Source: Chloroflexi bacterium CSP1-4
GTDB taxonomy: Bacteria > Chloroflexota > Limnocylindria > Limnocylindrales > CSP1-4
Direction of reading: 5' to 3'
NCBI GenBank assembly: GCA_001443375.1
Contig: LDXM01000002.1
Span: forward strand, 87,060-151,059
DNA: 64,000 nucleotides
A model generated the notes under the pieces. It made no database searches. It saw only the letters and a list, made by a program, of their open reading frames with translations, and was not told the DNA's origin. Below, piece by piece: positions 9,246 to 18,087 of this stretch (its first letter is position 1; each line of letters starts with the position of its first letter). Both the position numbers and the translations under genes were made by a program.

Positions 9246-11285
9246 CTAGTTGACCGGGACCGTCAGGTAGCTCGCCTGGCTCCGGCCGTTGGCATCGATG
9301 CCGTAGGCCTTCAGCCGGGCGCTGCCGGTGGAGCCCGAGCGGACCGTGAAGGTGGCCCTGTAGGTCGTCGACGTCACCCTCGTAGTGGAGAGGACGTAGG
9401 GCGCGGCGCCGGGCTGCGTGATCGTCAGGCTCGGTTTCCGCAGCAGCGGTTCGGCGCTCCGGATCGTCACCGTCACCCTCTTGCCGCGCGTGAGCGTGGC
9501 CGTCGACGGGGTGATGCGGAACGCTCCCACCCAGAAGCTGCCGCGGTACGTGACCACGCCGGCGTCGGTCGTCGAGGTGATGGTCGTCCTGTAGAGCCCC
9601 TCCCTGACGTTGGCCCCGACCGCGTCCTGACCGGTCCACGTCCAGGAATACGCGCCGGGGACCGTCGGGCGCGCCGACCAGGGGGTGGCCACGAGGCTAC
9701 CGTCGGGTCCGGTCAGCGTCCAGTCGACGACCGCCGCGCGGGTGACCGTGAACGAGACGCTCACGCTCGGGGCGAGCCCGTCACCGTCGGCCGGGAAGAA
9801 GATCCCTGGCGTCACGGCGAAGCTCTTGATCGACGTGAGGGCGAGCCCGGTGGTGGCGATCGGCTGGCCGACGTTGCCGGCCAGGTCCCGTGGCCGCAGC
9901 TCCACCTCGTAGGTCCCTTCGGACACGTACGCTCCGGCATCGTCACGGCCGTCCCAGACGACGGTGCCGGCGCCGGCGGCCACATTGATCGTGGCCGTCC
10001 TGACGGCGATCCCGGTCGCGCTGCGGACGGTCATCACGATGTTGCCGGCCTCCGAGATGCCGTAACCGATCGGCAGCGTGTCGGTGGTGCCGTCGCCGTT
10101 GGGGGTGAAGACGCGCGGAGCCGCGGGGGTGGCGGCCGCCGCGCTCAGCAGCGTCGGCGCGACCGTGTCCGCGGGCGATGTGGCGACCCCGGTCGAGTCG
10201 GCCGGCGTCAGCTGCTCGGTGGCCACGAACCCATACATCGGGGAGGAGACGACCAGGTAGGTTCGTCCGTCGGCGCCGGTCAACGGCCCTGCGGCGACGC
10301 CCACGGGCGTGCCCGCACCGAGCGAACCCACGACCGCGCCACCGGGTGCGTCGAGGACGTCCGCCGCGCCCGTGGCGGCGACGGTGGCGGTGCCCGGCAC
10401 GACGAAGCCGGTGAGGGCGCCGTCGGTGCTTGAGAACGGCGCGCCGGTCACCTGCTCGGCCGTCAGCGCCAGGCTGCCCACCACCGAGCGGTAGTAGCCG
10501 CTGCTGCTCTCGGGATCCATGTGCACGTCGTAGCCCGGCGTGCGCAGGGACGGGAAGCGGACGTCGAGGCCACCGTTGTAGCCGCTGCCCATGAAGATCT
10601 CGTCGATCGTCTTGCGGGTCGTGAACAGGTCGCGGATGACCGGCGAGACGTCCGCGTAGCTATAGGCGAAGACGGCCCGGGCGCCTGCGCGCAGGAAGCC
10701 TGCCGCATAGTTGTCGACGCGCTCCTGTGCCACCGCCAGGGTCGGCGCGGCCTGCCCGGGCTCGCTGCTGCCGGCGGTGTAGCAGGCGTGGTTGAGCAGG
10801 ACCACGGCGTTGGGGGCAAGAGCGACGCTGGCGGCGATGGGCCCCTCGCCGTAGTACTGCACGGAATACGCCGAGCCGCCGGCGGTCGGGTTGAGCCCGA
10901 AGCCGTCCTTCGTGCTCGTCTGGAACGGCGCGTACGGGCTGGGCCAGCCGTTGCCGTGGCCGAGGTAGACGACGATGCTGGCGCCCTGGATGTTGGCCAG
11001 GACGGCCGACCAGGTCGCGTTCGGGTGGAAGACGCGCCGCACGTCCATGCCGTACGACTCGGCCACGGCCGCGATGTACTCGCCTCTGGCCAGGTTGCTG
11101 CTCTGCAGCCCGGCGGACGGGCCGACGATCACGACTGCCTTCAGTCGCGCCGCGCCGTAGGCCACGCGCGCACCGAGCGGCAAGAGGCCGGCGGCGGTGA
11201 CGGCCAGGACCACCGCCAGTAGCAGCGCCACGAGCGTGGCGGGACGGCTGCGGGGGGTAGTCAGCGTGTGGGTCGCGTGGGGCAC
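9246..11285 (-). CDS. Secreted caspase-like (clan CD) domain protein with SH3-like and FlgD-type Ig modules
   Basis: 679 aa from GTG 11285, with GGAG 7 nt upstream. A signal peptide (ATLVALLLAVVLAVTAAGLLPL) is followed by a domain of about 250 residues. That domain contains VVYLGHGNG and, some 60 residues later, VVLLNHACYTAG. The spacing and the strand-His-Gly / strand-Cys pattern match the His/Cys dyad of caspase, gingipain and CHAT-type proteases. A bacterial SH3-like segment (VLDAPGGAVVGSLGAGTPVGV) and FlgD-like Ig modules (FTPNGDGTTDTLP, WDGRDDAGAYVSEGTYEV) follow. Protease activity is inference from the dyad only. It is transcribed in the same direction as the GH18 gene 129 nt downstream, suggesting co-export and related surface roles. 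Confidence 0.6.
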   Translation of the reverse strand: MPHATHTLTTPRSRPATLVALLLAVVLAVTAAGLLPLGARVAYGAARLKAVVIVGPSAGLQSSNLARGEYIAAVAESYGMDVRRVFHPNATWSAVLANIQGASIVVYLGHGNGWPSPYAPFQTSTKDGFGLNPTAGGSAYSVQYYGEGPIAASVALAPNAVVLLNHACYTAGSSEPGQAAPTLAVAQERVDNYAAGFLRAGARAVFAYSYADVSPVIRDLFTTRKTIDEIFMGSGYNGGLDVRFPSLRTPGYDVHMDPESSSGYYRSVVGSLALTAEQVTGAPFSSTDGALTGFVVPGTATVAATGAADVLDAPGGAVVGSLGAGTPVGVAAGPLTGADGRTYLVVSSPMYGFVATEQLTPADSTGVATSPADTVAPTLLSAAAATPAAPRVFTPNGDGTTDTLPIGYGISEAGNIVMTVRSATGIAVRTATINVAAGAGTVVWDGRDDAGAYVSEGTYEVELRPRDLAGNVGQPIATTGLALTSIKSFAVTPGIFFPADGDGLAPSVSVSFTVTRAAVVDWTLTGPDGSLVATPWSARPTVPGAYSWTWTGQDAVGANVREGLYRTTITSTTDAGVVTYRGSFWVGAFRITPSTATLTRGKRVTVTIRSAEPLLRKPSLTITQPGAAPYVLSTTRVTSTTYRATFTVRSGSTGSARLKAYGIDANGRSQASYLTVPVN

Positions 11286-11558
11286 GGACAGTCTCCGCTC
11301 GGCAGGTCACGTCGGCGGGGGTCTGGGTCGCCCCGCTTCCCGTCAGCCTCGCCCCCCGGCGCGGTCGAACCAATGCCGAGATGGTCCGGTCGGGCATGGC
11401 TCCATAGGCCCGTTGCCTCCGAGCACCACCGCGTCGGCGTGCTGCCGAGACGCACCGCGTCCCTTGACCTCCGGGCGCACCGAAGGTGCTGAGACCCGGT
11501 GGCGCAGCGTGTGGCACGATTGCCGGCGAGCGGCGACGCCGCGCACGGGGAGGAGCAG

Positions 11559-12137
11559 GTGGCCGACGACGAGCAGCAGGGCGAGGACCAGGCGCCGGAC
11601 CGGCCTGCGTCCGAGCCGTCCTCGCAGCCGAAGCGGAAGCGCAAGCGCCGGACCCGCCTGCCCGCGACGCCCCCGCCGCCCGCCGACGTCGCCAGCGGAC
11701 TGAGTCCCTGGCCCCCGGCCGAGCCCGCCCTCATCGCCGAGCCCGCCTCGCCACAGGTCCGTCGGGGTTCCTCGCCCTGGCTGGTGGGTGCCCTCGTCCT
11801 CCTCGTGCTCGCCCTCGCCGCCGGCATCGGCTTGGGGGCCGCGATGCTCGTCCCGGGCATCGCCGACGCGGATCCGCCGGGCGCGACCCTGCCGCCGCCG
11901 GCCCGGACACCGACGCCGCCTCCCCTTCCGACGGCCACGCCCACCGCCACGCCCACGCCGTCGCTCAGCCCCTTCCCCAGCCCCACAGCGCGGCTCCACA
12001 CCGTGGCCAGGGGGGAGAACCTGACCCAGATCGCGAACCGCTACGGGGTGACGGTGGAGGCCATCGTGCGGGCCAACGGGATCGCCAACCCGAACCTCAT
12101 CGAGCCGGGCCAGCGGCTGATCATCCCGAACCCCTAG
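11559..12137 (+). CDS. Membrane-anchored LysM-domain protein
   Basis: 192 aa from GTG 11559, chosen because GGGGAGGAG ends 5 nt upstream. The N-terminus is charged and cytoplasmic (residues 1-70, with a KRKRKRR basic block). One transmembrane helix follows ([24 protein letters not shown]), then a Pro/Thr-rich spacer. A single C-terminal LysM domain is present: [44 protein letters not shown]. LysM binds N-acetylglucosamine polymers, so this is a type II membrane protein whose outer end holds peptidoglycan. It is divergent from the caspase-like gene and lies just upstream of the UDP-sugar dehydrogenase. Confidence 0.8.
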   Translation: MADDEQQGEDQAPDRPASEPSSQPKRKRKRRTRLPATPPPPADVASGLSPWPPAEPALIAEPASPQVRRGSSPWLVGALVLLVLALAAGIGLGAAMLVPGIADADPPGATLPPPARTPTPPPLPTATPTATPTPSLSPFPSPTARLHTVARGENLTQIANRYGVTVEAIVRANGIANPNLIEPGQRLIIPNP

Positions 12138-12143
12138 CCCGGG

Positions 12144-12149
12144 TACCAT
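12144..12149 (+). promoter_or_regulatory. Probable -10 element of the UDP-sugar dehydrogenase gene
   Basis: TACCAT lies 31 nt upstream of ATG 12181. A GGAG ribosome site lies just before the start, so this mRNA would have a short leader. Confidence 0.4.
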
Positions 12150-12180
12150 TCCGGCCGATCCCCAACCAGCAGGAGCCCCG

Positions 12181-13497
12181 ATGCACCTCTTCCTCGTCGG
12201 CGCCGGCCACGTCGGGCTGGTCACGGCCGTCGGGTTCGCCAAGCTCGGCCATCGGGTGACCGTCGCCGACATCGACGCGGCCCGCATCGAGGGCCTGCGC
12301 GGCGGCATCCCCCCGGTCTTCGAGCCGGGACTCGAGGCCGCCATCCGTGCCTACGCCGGGCAGCGACGGCTCGACTTCACGACCGATCTGCGCCCGCCCC
12401 CCGAGGCAAGCGTCTCGATCGTCGCCGTCTCCACGCCGACCGGCAGGGACGGGCCGCTCTCCACGGCCAACGTCGAGGCAGCCGTGCGCGCGCTGCTCGA
12501 CGCCGTCGGCCCGGAGCACACGATCGTCGTGCGCTCCACGCTCCCCGTGGACGGGCCGGCTCGCCTGCTGGCGCTGGCCGCCGGGTGGGCCGCCACCGGG
12601 GAGCGGCCGGCCATCGTCACCAACCCGGAGTTCATGCGCGAAGGCTCGGCCATCGCCGACTTCGAGACCCCGAATCGGATCGTCGCCGGCTGGCTGGAGC
12701 CGCGCGACCACGCCGCGGCGGAGGCGGTGCTGGCGCTCTACGAGGGGCTGCACGCCCCGACGATGATCGCCGACGCCCGGTCCGTGGCCCTCATCAAGCT
12801 CGCTTCGAACGTCTTCCTGGCGGCCAAGGTCGCCTACGCCAACGAGCTGGCGCGGATCTGCGACGTCGTCGGGGCGGACGTGGACACGGTCGCGGCGGGG
12901 ATCGGCATGGACACCCGCATCGGGCGGGCGTTCCTCAACGCCGGGCCGGGCTACGGCGGGTCGTGCCTGCCCGAGCAGGCCGTGGCGCTATCGCTGGTCA
13001 CCGCCGCGCGCGGCGTGCCGACGCCACTCATCGACGCGGTGAGCCACTCCAACGAGGTCCACCAGCGTGCGATCGTGCGGCGGCTCGGGGAGCTGCTCGA
13101 CGGCGAGCGCGGCCTGGCAGCGCTGGCGGGCAGGCGTATCGCGCTGCTCGGCCTCGCCTTCAAGGCGAACACGGACGATGTCCGCGAGTCGCCCGCCCTC
13201 TCGCTGGCGCGCTACCTGCGCGAGGCCGGGGCACGCGTCGTGGGCACCGACCCTCGCGCGATCGAGAAGGCCCTTCGTGCCGACCCCGAGCTGGAGACGG
13301 CCGACTCCGTCGCCGAGGCCATCGCGGGCGCCGACGCGGTGCTCGTGGCCACCGAGTGGCGCGACTACGCCGAGCTCGACTGGGGAGCGCTGGCCCGGAG
13401 CATGGCCGGCGACCTCGTCTACGACACGCGCGACATCGTGGTGGCCGAGCAGGTGCGCGAGGCGGGATTGCGCTTCGCGTCGCTGGGGCGCGGCTGA
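12181..13497 (+). CDS. UDP-glucose/UDP-sugar 6-dehydrogenase family protein with altered active-site motif
   Basis: 438 aa. Oxidises a UDP-hexose to the uronate with two NAD+. It has an N-terminal NAD Rossmann fold (FLVGAGHVGLVTA), NPEFMREGSAIADFE with conserved Glu residues, LIKLASN with the Lys206/Asn210 pair, and the central thiohemiacetal cysteine Cys262 in GPGYGGSC. The usual motif is CFPKD or CLPKD, but here it reads CLPEQ, so the Lys and the conserved Asp after the cysteine are Glu265 and Gln266. The rest of the enzyme, including the C-terminal substrate domain (LGLAFKANTDDVRESPA), looks intact. It is probably active on a UDP-sugar, though substrate and rate may differ. A GGAG site precedes ATG. 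Confidence 0.85.
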   Translation: MHLFLVGAGHVGLVTAVGFAKLGHRVTVADIDAARIEGLRGGIPPVFEPGLEAAIRAYAGQRRLDFTTDLRPPPEASVSIVAVSTPTGRDGPLSTANVEAAVRALLDAVGPEHTIVVRSTLPVDGPARLLALAAGWAATGERPAIVTNPEFMREGSAIADFETPNRIVAGWLEPRDHAAAEAVLALYEGLHAPTMIADARSVALIKLASNVFLAAKVAYANELARICDVVGADVDTVAAGIGMDTRIGRAFLNAGPGYGGSCLPEQAVALSLVTAARGVPTPLIDAVSHSNEVHQRAIVRRLGELLDGERGLAALAGRRIALLGLAFKANTDDVRESPALSLARYLREAGARVVGTDPRAIEKALRADPELETADSVAEAIAGADAVLVATEWRDYAELDWGALARSMAGDLVYDTRDIVVAEQVREAGLRFASLGRG

Positions 13498-13535
13498 GGC
13501 TCGGCCGGCTCAGCCCTGCCGCGCGCCCGGCTGCG

Positions 13536-14504
13536 CTACGGCGCCGGCTGCAGCGACGGCGAAGGCAGGTCGATCGGCGAGCCGCCGGGCGAGACGGTCG
13601 GCGAAGCGGAGGGCGACGCACCGGCCCCGAGGCTCGCTTCCGGCGACGGGGAGGGCGCGATGGGGATGCCACCCTCGTAGTCGGTGATGACGAGGACGTA
13701 CTCCAGCTTCTCGAGGGGCGCGGCAGCCTCGACGAAGGCGGTCTGCACCACGGCTGTGGCATCTCGCTCGACGTCCACGACGCGGCCCACGAGCAGCCCC
13801 TTGGGGAAGGGCGAGCGGATGCCGTTGCCCAGGTCGATCCCGGCCGTCACGACCTCGTCGCCCACGTTCACCACGTCGGTGGACGGGATCTGGCTCATCA
13901 CCAGCGAGCCGCCCAGCTGGCCCTGGATATTGCCCGTCGTCCGCGACGGCTCCACGAGCCCGATGACCGTGGAGCGCGTGTCGCTGATGAGCAGCACGCG
14001 GCTGTAGTTCGGGCCCACCTCCACGACGCGCCCCACGAGCGCCGCCCCGCCGGCCAGCACGACGTCGCCGACGCTCACGCCTCGGTCACTGCCCACCGAG
14101 AGCGACACGACCCGCTCAGCCTGGCTGACCTGCCGCCCGATGACCTCCGCGGCCACCGTCCGGTAGTCCAGCGTGGACCGCACCTGCATCAGCGCGGTGA
14201 GGGTCTGGTTCGTCGTTACCAGGCCCTGCAAGCGCCGGTTCTCGGCCTCCAGCGCCAGGTTCGCCGCCTGCAGGTCGCGGTTGTCGCCGCGCAGCCGATC
14301 GATCTCGCCGAGGGTGGAGACGATGGACGTGGCGCTCCGCGTCATCCCCGCCAGCGCGGACTGGATGGGCGCCAGGGCGAAGCTGACGCCGGCCCGCAGC
14401 TCGCCCATGAGCCCGGTGCCGCTGAGCGCGAGCAGGATGAGCGAGGCCGCGACGAGGAGGGCGTAGGCGATGCCGCGACGGCGGCTGGCGCGGGTGGCGA
14501 ACAT
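13536..14504 (-). CDS. mreC: Rod-shape determining protein MreC
   Basis: 322 aa. One N-terminal transmembrane helix (IAYALLVAASLILLALSG) and a coiled coil (IDRLRGDNRDLQAANLALEAENRRL) precede the periplasmic beta-barrel core (AEVIGRQVSQAERVVSLSVGSDRGVSVGDVVL ... GIRSPFPKGLLVGRV). The C-terminus is Pro/Ser-rich. MreC links MreB filaments to the elongasome that makes side-wall peptidoglycan. It lies 55 nt downstream of mreB on the same strand, the usual mreBC order. No mreD follows; the next gene on this side is convergent. Confidence 0.92.
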   Translation of the reverse strand: MFATRASRRRGIAYALLVAASLILLALSGTGLMGELRAGVSFALAPIQSALAGMTRSATSIVSTLGEIDRLRGDNRDLQAANLALEAENRRLQGLVTTNQTLTALMQVRSTLDYRTVAAEVIGRQVSQAERVVSLSVGSDRGVSVGDVVLAGGAALVGRVVEVGPNYSRVLLISDTRSTVIGLVEPSRTTGNIQGQLGGSLVMSQIPSTDVVNVGDEVVTAGIDLGNGIRSPFPKGLLVGRVVDVERDATAVVQTAFVEAAAPLEKLEYVLVITDYEGGIPIAPSPSPEASLGAGASPSASPTVSPGGSPIDLPSPSLQPAP

Positions 14505-14559
14505 CGGCGTGGACTCCCGGCGGGCAACGGCTCCTGGTACGGCGGCGCTTCGGCGGACC

Positions 14560-15612
14560 CTAGCGCGGCGGTCGGGAGTAGGTCTCGGCCACGAGCGTGC
14601 GCTCCATCGTGTCGAGCTCCTCGAGCACCTTTCCGGTGCCGCGAACCACGCAGGTCAACGGGTCGTCGGCAACGTGGACGGGCATCTGCGTCGCCTCGGC
14701 CACGCGCCGGTCCAGCCCCTGCAGCAGCGCGCCGCCGCCGGCCAGCACGATGCCCTGGTCCATGATGTCGGCCACCAGCTCGGGCGGCGTCTCCTCGATG
14801 GTGTCCCTGATGGTGTCCACGATCTGTTGCACCGATCCCTCGATGGCTTCGCGCACCTGGTCGGCGCCGATCTCCACGGCACGCGGCAGGCCGGTGAGGA
14901 GGTCGCGGCCACGCAGCGTCACGTGCTGCTCGTCGTACTCGCCCGGGTAGGCCGAGCCGACCGCGATCTTGATGTCCTCCGCAGTGCGCTCGCCGAGCAG
15001 CAGGTTGTACTCGCGCCGGGCGTAGGCGACGATGTCCTGGTCCATCTCGTCGCCGCCGATGCGGATGCTGCGCGAGACGACGATGCCGCCGAGGCTGATG
15101 ACGGCGACCTCGGTCGTGCCCCCGCCGATGTCCACGATGAGCGAGCCCGAGGGCTCGCCGACGGGCAGGCCGGCCCCGATGGCGGCGGCCATGGGCTCCT
15201 CGATCAGTCGGGCCCAGCGGGCGCCGGCGTTGAGGGCGGCGTCGCGCACCGCCCGCTTCTCGACCTCGGTCACGCCGGACGGGATGCCCAGCAGCATGCG
15301 CGGCCGGGGGATGAGCCCGACCCGGTCGTGCACCTTGTGCACGAAGTACTTGATCATCTGCTCGGTCACGTCGAAGTCGCTGATGACCCCGTCTCGCAGC
15401 GGACGCACGGCGATGATGTTGGCCGGCGTGCGACCCACCATGCGCTTCGCCTCGGCGCCGATGGCAAGGACCCGCTTCGTGCGCGCCTCGATGGCCACCA
15501 CGCTCGGCTCGCTGATGACGATCCCCCGGTCACGCACGTGGACGAGCGTGTTGGCCGTTCCCAGGTCGATCCCGATGTCGCGTGAGAAGAGGCCGAACAG
15601 GGCGTCGAACAT
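14560..15612 (-). CDS. mreB: Rod-shape determining protein MreB
   Basis: 350 aa from ATG 15612. Actin-like ATPase that organises cell-wall elongation on the inner membrane face. The phosphate-1 loop IGIDLGTANTLVHV, phosphate-2 loop IVDIGGGTTEVAVISLGG and adenosine motif GIVLAGGGALLQGLD are all present, and length matches the family (about 345). The N-terminal MFDALFGLFSRDIG is the usual amphipathic start. Start and stop are well defined by family length. A TATACT -10 box at 15721-15726 suggests a leader of about 100 nt. Confidence 0.97.
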   Translation of the reverse strand: MFDALFGLFSRDIGIDLGTANTLVHVRDRGIVISEPSVVAIEARTKRVLAIGAEAKRMVGRTPANIIAVRPLRDGVISDFDVTEQMIKYFVHKVHDRVGLIPRPRMLLGIPSGVTEVEKRAVRDAALNAGARWARLIEEPMAAAIGAGLPVGEPSGSLIVDIGGGTTEVAVISLGGIVVSRSIRIGGDEMDQDIVAYARREYNLLLGERTAEDIKIAVGSAYPGEYDEQHVTLRGRDLLTGLPRAVEIGADQVREAIEGSVQQIVDTIRDTIEETPPELVADIMDQGIVLAGGGALLQGLDRRVAEATQMPVHVADDPLTCVVRGTGKVLEELDTMERTLVAETYSRPPR

Positions 15613-15720
15613 GATGCGGGGCGGTTCCTTCGAGGGTCGCGGGCTGCGGCGGTGGGTGGGAGCGAGCGCGCGGGGCGGTGCTGGCCGGACGCACGCGAAA
15701 CGGTCGCTGGAAGCCGGAGC

Positions 15721-15726
15721 AGTATA
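15721..15726 (-). promoter_or_regulatory. -10 element upstream of mreB
   Basis: TATACT on the minus strand, about 109 nt before ATG 15612. It is the best -10 match between radC and mreB; no clear -35 was found. Confidence 0.5.
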
Positions 15727-15793
15727 CCCGTCCACCCCATCCGGACCGACCGGGGCCCGAGCGGCGTTCCCTGACGAGCCCGGCGCCACCAGG

Positions 15794-16555
15794 TCACGCC
15801 GCCGGCGACGGCGCCGCGCGCGGGGCTGATCGGTCGAAGGCGACACCTCGATCCCGCATCGAGACGTACGCGTCGTGGCCGATGACGAGGTGGTCGAGCA
15901 CGGGCACGTCGAGCAGGCGGCCGGCGGCGACCGTCTCGGCCGTGAGGTGCAGGTCATCGGGGCTCGGTGTCGGGTCGCCGGAGGGGTGGTTGTGCACGAG
16001 GATGAGCCCGGCCGCATGCTGCCGGACCGCGTCGCGGAACAGCTCGCCGACCCGCACCAACGAGGTCGAGACGTTGCCCCGGTAGACCGTCTCGACCGCG
16101 AGCACGACGTTCTTCGTGTTGAGCAGGACGACGCGCAGCTCCTCACGTTCGAGACGGCCCATCTGCAGCACGAGCCGGTCGGCCAGGTCGCGCGGGCCGC
16201 GGATGGCGAAGCGCCCCGCGGGCCAGTCGGCAAGGAGGCGGCGCCCAAGTTCGAAGGCCGCCGCCAGCCGGGCGGCGCGGGCAGCCCCGATGCCGGGGAT
16301 CGCCTCCAGCTCCACGCGACTCGCGGCGGCGAGACCGGCCAGCCCGCCGTGAACGGCGAGCGCCTCCGTCGCCAGGTCGAGGGCGCTGACGCCCGGCGCG
16401 CCCGTGCCCCAGACGAGAGCGATCAGCTCGGCGTTCGAGAGCCCGGCGGGCCCGCGCGCCTCCAGGCGTTCGCGGGGTCGATCCTCGGGGGGCATCTCCC
16501 GGATGGTCCGCGGACGGCGGGCCCGCCCGTCGACGATGAGGATGGGCTCGGCCAT
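15794..16555 (-). CDS. radC: RadC family JAB-domain protein
   Basis: 253 aa from ATG 16555, which has AGGAGG 8 nt upstream. An N-terminal UPF0758 helix-hairpin-helix region (IREMPPEDRPRERL, LSNAELIALVWGTG, IPGIGAARAARLAAAFELGRR) precedes a JAMM/MPN metal-site domain with LILVHNHPSGDPTPSPDD, which contains the HxH...D zinc ligands. Historically annotated as DNA repair, but the molecular role is unresolved. The gene sits upstream of mreBC, a common neighbourhood in many bacteria. Confidence 0.93.
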   Translation of the reverse strand: MAEPILIVDGRARRPRTIREMPPEDRPRERLEARGPAGLSNAELIALVWGTGAPGVSALDLATEALAVHGGLAGLAAASRVELEAIPGIGAARAARLAAAFELGRRLLADWPAGRFAIRGPRDLADRLVLQMGRLEREELRVVLLNTKNVVLAVETVYRGNVSTSLVRVGELFRDAVRQHAAGLILVHNHPSGDPTPSPDDLHLTAETVAAGRLLDVPVLDHLVIGHDAYVSMRDRGVAFDRSAPRAAPSPAA

Positions 16556-17097
16556 GGTCGCGGCCTCCTGGCGGCGGCGGGCCGTGGCGGTGATTCGCCG
16601 CATGAGGCGACTTCGTCGGCATGCATCGAGCGAACCCAGCGGCTCCACGGACCCTCGCGCACCCCCCTTGGCCACAGACGCCGAGCAGGCGCCCCGGGCC
16701 CGAACGACGGAGCCCGCCGATTCCCCCGCCGTCCGGACCCGAGAGCCAGGGCATCGTAGGCGCCCCCGCTCACCACGGACTCACCGGCCGCTTCGCGCGC
16801 CATAGTGACGCCTCGGTACCGTTCGCCGGTGGACCGTGAACCCCTTGATGGCATGGATCTGGCCTCGCGTCCGGCCGCATGGCTCCGCTCTATGTGTTCG
16901 CCGGCGGAGCGATGCTCATGAGGCATGGTTCGGGGCCAGCGAGGGCACGCCGGGGCCGTCCCCGGTCTGCTGGCGCGATAGCCATGCCGGGGAGACATGG
17001 TTCCCGGCCTGGGGGGCCCGCCAGGGCCGTACGCCAGGGCCCCCCGCGCCGACCGGGCGATTTACCGCGTCAAGCGGTCGCTTCCGGGAACACGGCT
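16556..17097. other. 542-bp intergenic region with strong secondary structure
   Basis: No gene is supported. Towards radC there is a TACGAT-type -10 on the minus strand near 16752-16757. From 16922 to 17081 the DNA folds strongly. GGCATGG (16922-16928) pairs with CCATGCC (16982-16988). Inside it GCCAGC (16935-16940) pairs with GCTGGC (16969-16974), and CCGGGG pairs with CCCCGG (16950-16965). A second hairpin has 9-bp arms, GGGGGGCCC (17011-17019) and GGGCCCCCC (17037-17045). A third, CCGC-gtcaa-GCGG, lies near 17065. Together these could terminate the CPBP operon or form an RNA. Confidence 0.5.
17011..17045 (-). terminator. Strong hairpin downstream of CPBP protease gene
   Basis: 9-bp perfect arms with a 17-nt loop lie 53-87 nt after the stop of the 17098-18087 gene. 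No T-run follows, so intrinsic termination is plausible rather than proven. Confidence 0.4.
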
Positions 17098-18087
17098 CTA
17101 GGCACCCTGGACGGCGACCTGCCGCGTGGCGATGGCCAGCAGGAGCAGCGCGCCGTTGTAGCCGACGTGCCCCGCGATCGACGCGGCGATGCCGTGGCGC
17201 TGGAAGGCCCAGCCGAGGACGATGCCGATGGGCAGGATGACCGCGAACTGCAGGACGGCCGCGCCGGCCGCCTGACCGAACGTGACGCCGCTGACGTTGA
17301 GGACGTGGACGAGCGCGAAGAAGATCGCGCTGCGCACGAGCGCCCGCCGCGGCCCGATGTCCCGCTGCCAGGCCGTCTGCGCGAACCCCCGGAAGAAGAG
17401 TTCCTCCCCCAGCGGCGCCACGACCGCCACGGCGAGGACCACGAGCAATGCCTCGAAGCGCGTCGCGACCGTCGGGATCCGCTCCGTCGGCTCCACGCCG
17501 AGGATGGTCGCCAGGACCCCGGCGAGGACGAGGACGGGGATGACCACGGGGACGGTCACCGCCACGCCGAAGACGGCATCCCAGGCGATCCGCGCGATGC
17601 GGCCCGGCCCGGACGGCCAGCCCATCTCGGACCAGCGCAGGGCGCCCGTGCGCACCACGAGGAAGACGACCGTGACGAGGTACCCGGCGCCGACGACCAG
17701 GAGCCCGACGAGGAAGCCCGCTGCCCCGTCCGGGTCGAACAGGCCCACCAGCCCCAGTAGCAGCCCGCCGGCCGTGCCGATGGTGACCGCCACGCCGAAG
17801 GCGAGCGCTGGCGCCGGTCCGCGATACGCCTCGGGCGGGCGCCCGGCGGCGCGCGCCAGCACCTGGTAGCCGGAGCCGCTCGACAGCCCCAGCGCCAGGG
17901 CGATCAGGCCCAGCAGGACCAGCGCCCCGCGAGCATCCGGATTGGCCTGGATGCCGATCAGGACGAGGGCGCCGCCGGCGAAGGAGAGGAGCCAGGCCAG
18001 GACGTAGAGGCCGGGAGCCGGGCGCCCCTCGAGGCTGAAGGTGCGGCCGCCGGGAACCTCGGACGGGCTGGGATCGGGCTCCGTCAC
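17098..18087 (-). CDS. CPBP family intramembrane glutamic endopeptidase (Abi/Rce1-like)
   Basis: 329 aa, about eight transmembrane helices. The CPBP signature is complete: motif 1 APLGEELFFRGF (EExxxR), motif 2 FFALVHV (FxxxH), and motif 3 HVGYNG (HxxxN). These provide the catalytic Glu and His residues inside the membrane. The family cleaves membrane substrates or processes peptides and prenylated proteins; the target here is unknown. GTG 18087 overlaps the stop of the zinc-ribbon gene upstream (GTGA), so the pair is co-translated. Confidence 0.9.
   Translation of the reverse strand: MTEPDPSPSEVPGGRTFSLEGRPAPGLYVLAWLLSFAGGALVLIGIQANPDARGALVLLGLIALALGLSSGSGYQVLARAAGRPPEAYRGPAPALAFGVAVTIGTAGGLLLGLVGLFDPDGAAGFLVGLLVVGAGYLVTVVFLVVRTGALRWSEMGWPSGPGRIARIAWDAVFGVAVTVPVVIPVLVLAGVLATILGVEPTERIPTVATRFEALLVVLAVAVVAPLGEELFFRGFAQTAWQRDIGPRRALVRSAIFFALVHVLNVSGVTFGQAAGAAVLQFAVILPIGIVLGWAFQRHGIAASIAGHVGYNGALLLLAIATRQVAVQGA

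Noticed and set aside
11286..11498. Possible GEMM-like element upstream of the caspase-like gene
   Set aside because: A CGGGCCTATGG...CCATGCCCG hairpin is present, but the conserved GACGCAAAGC region of GEMM is lacking.
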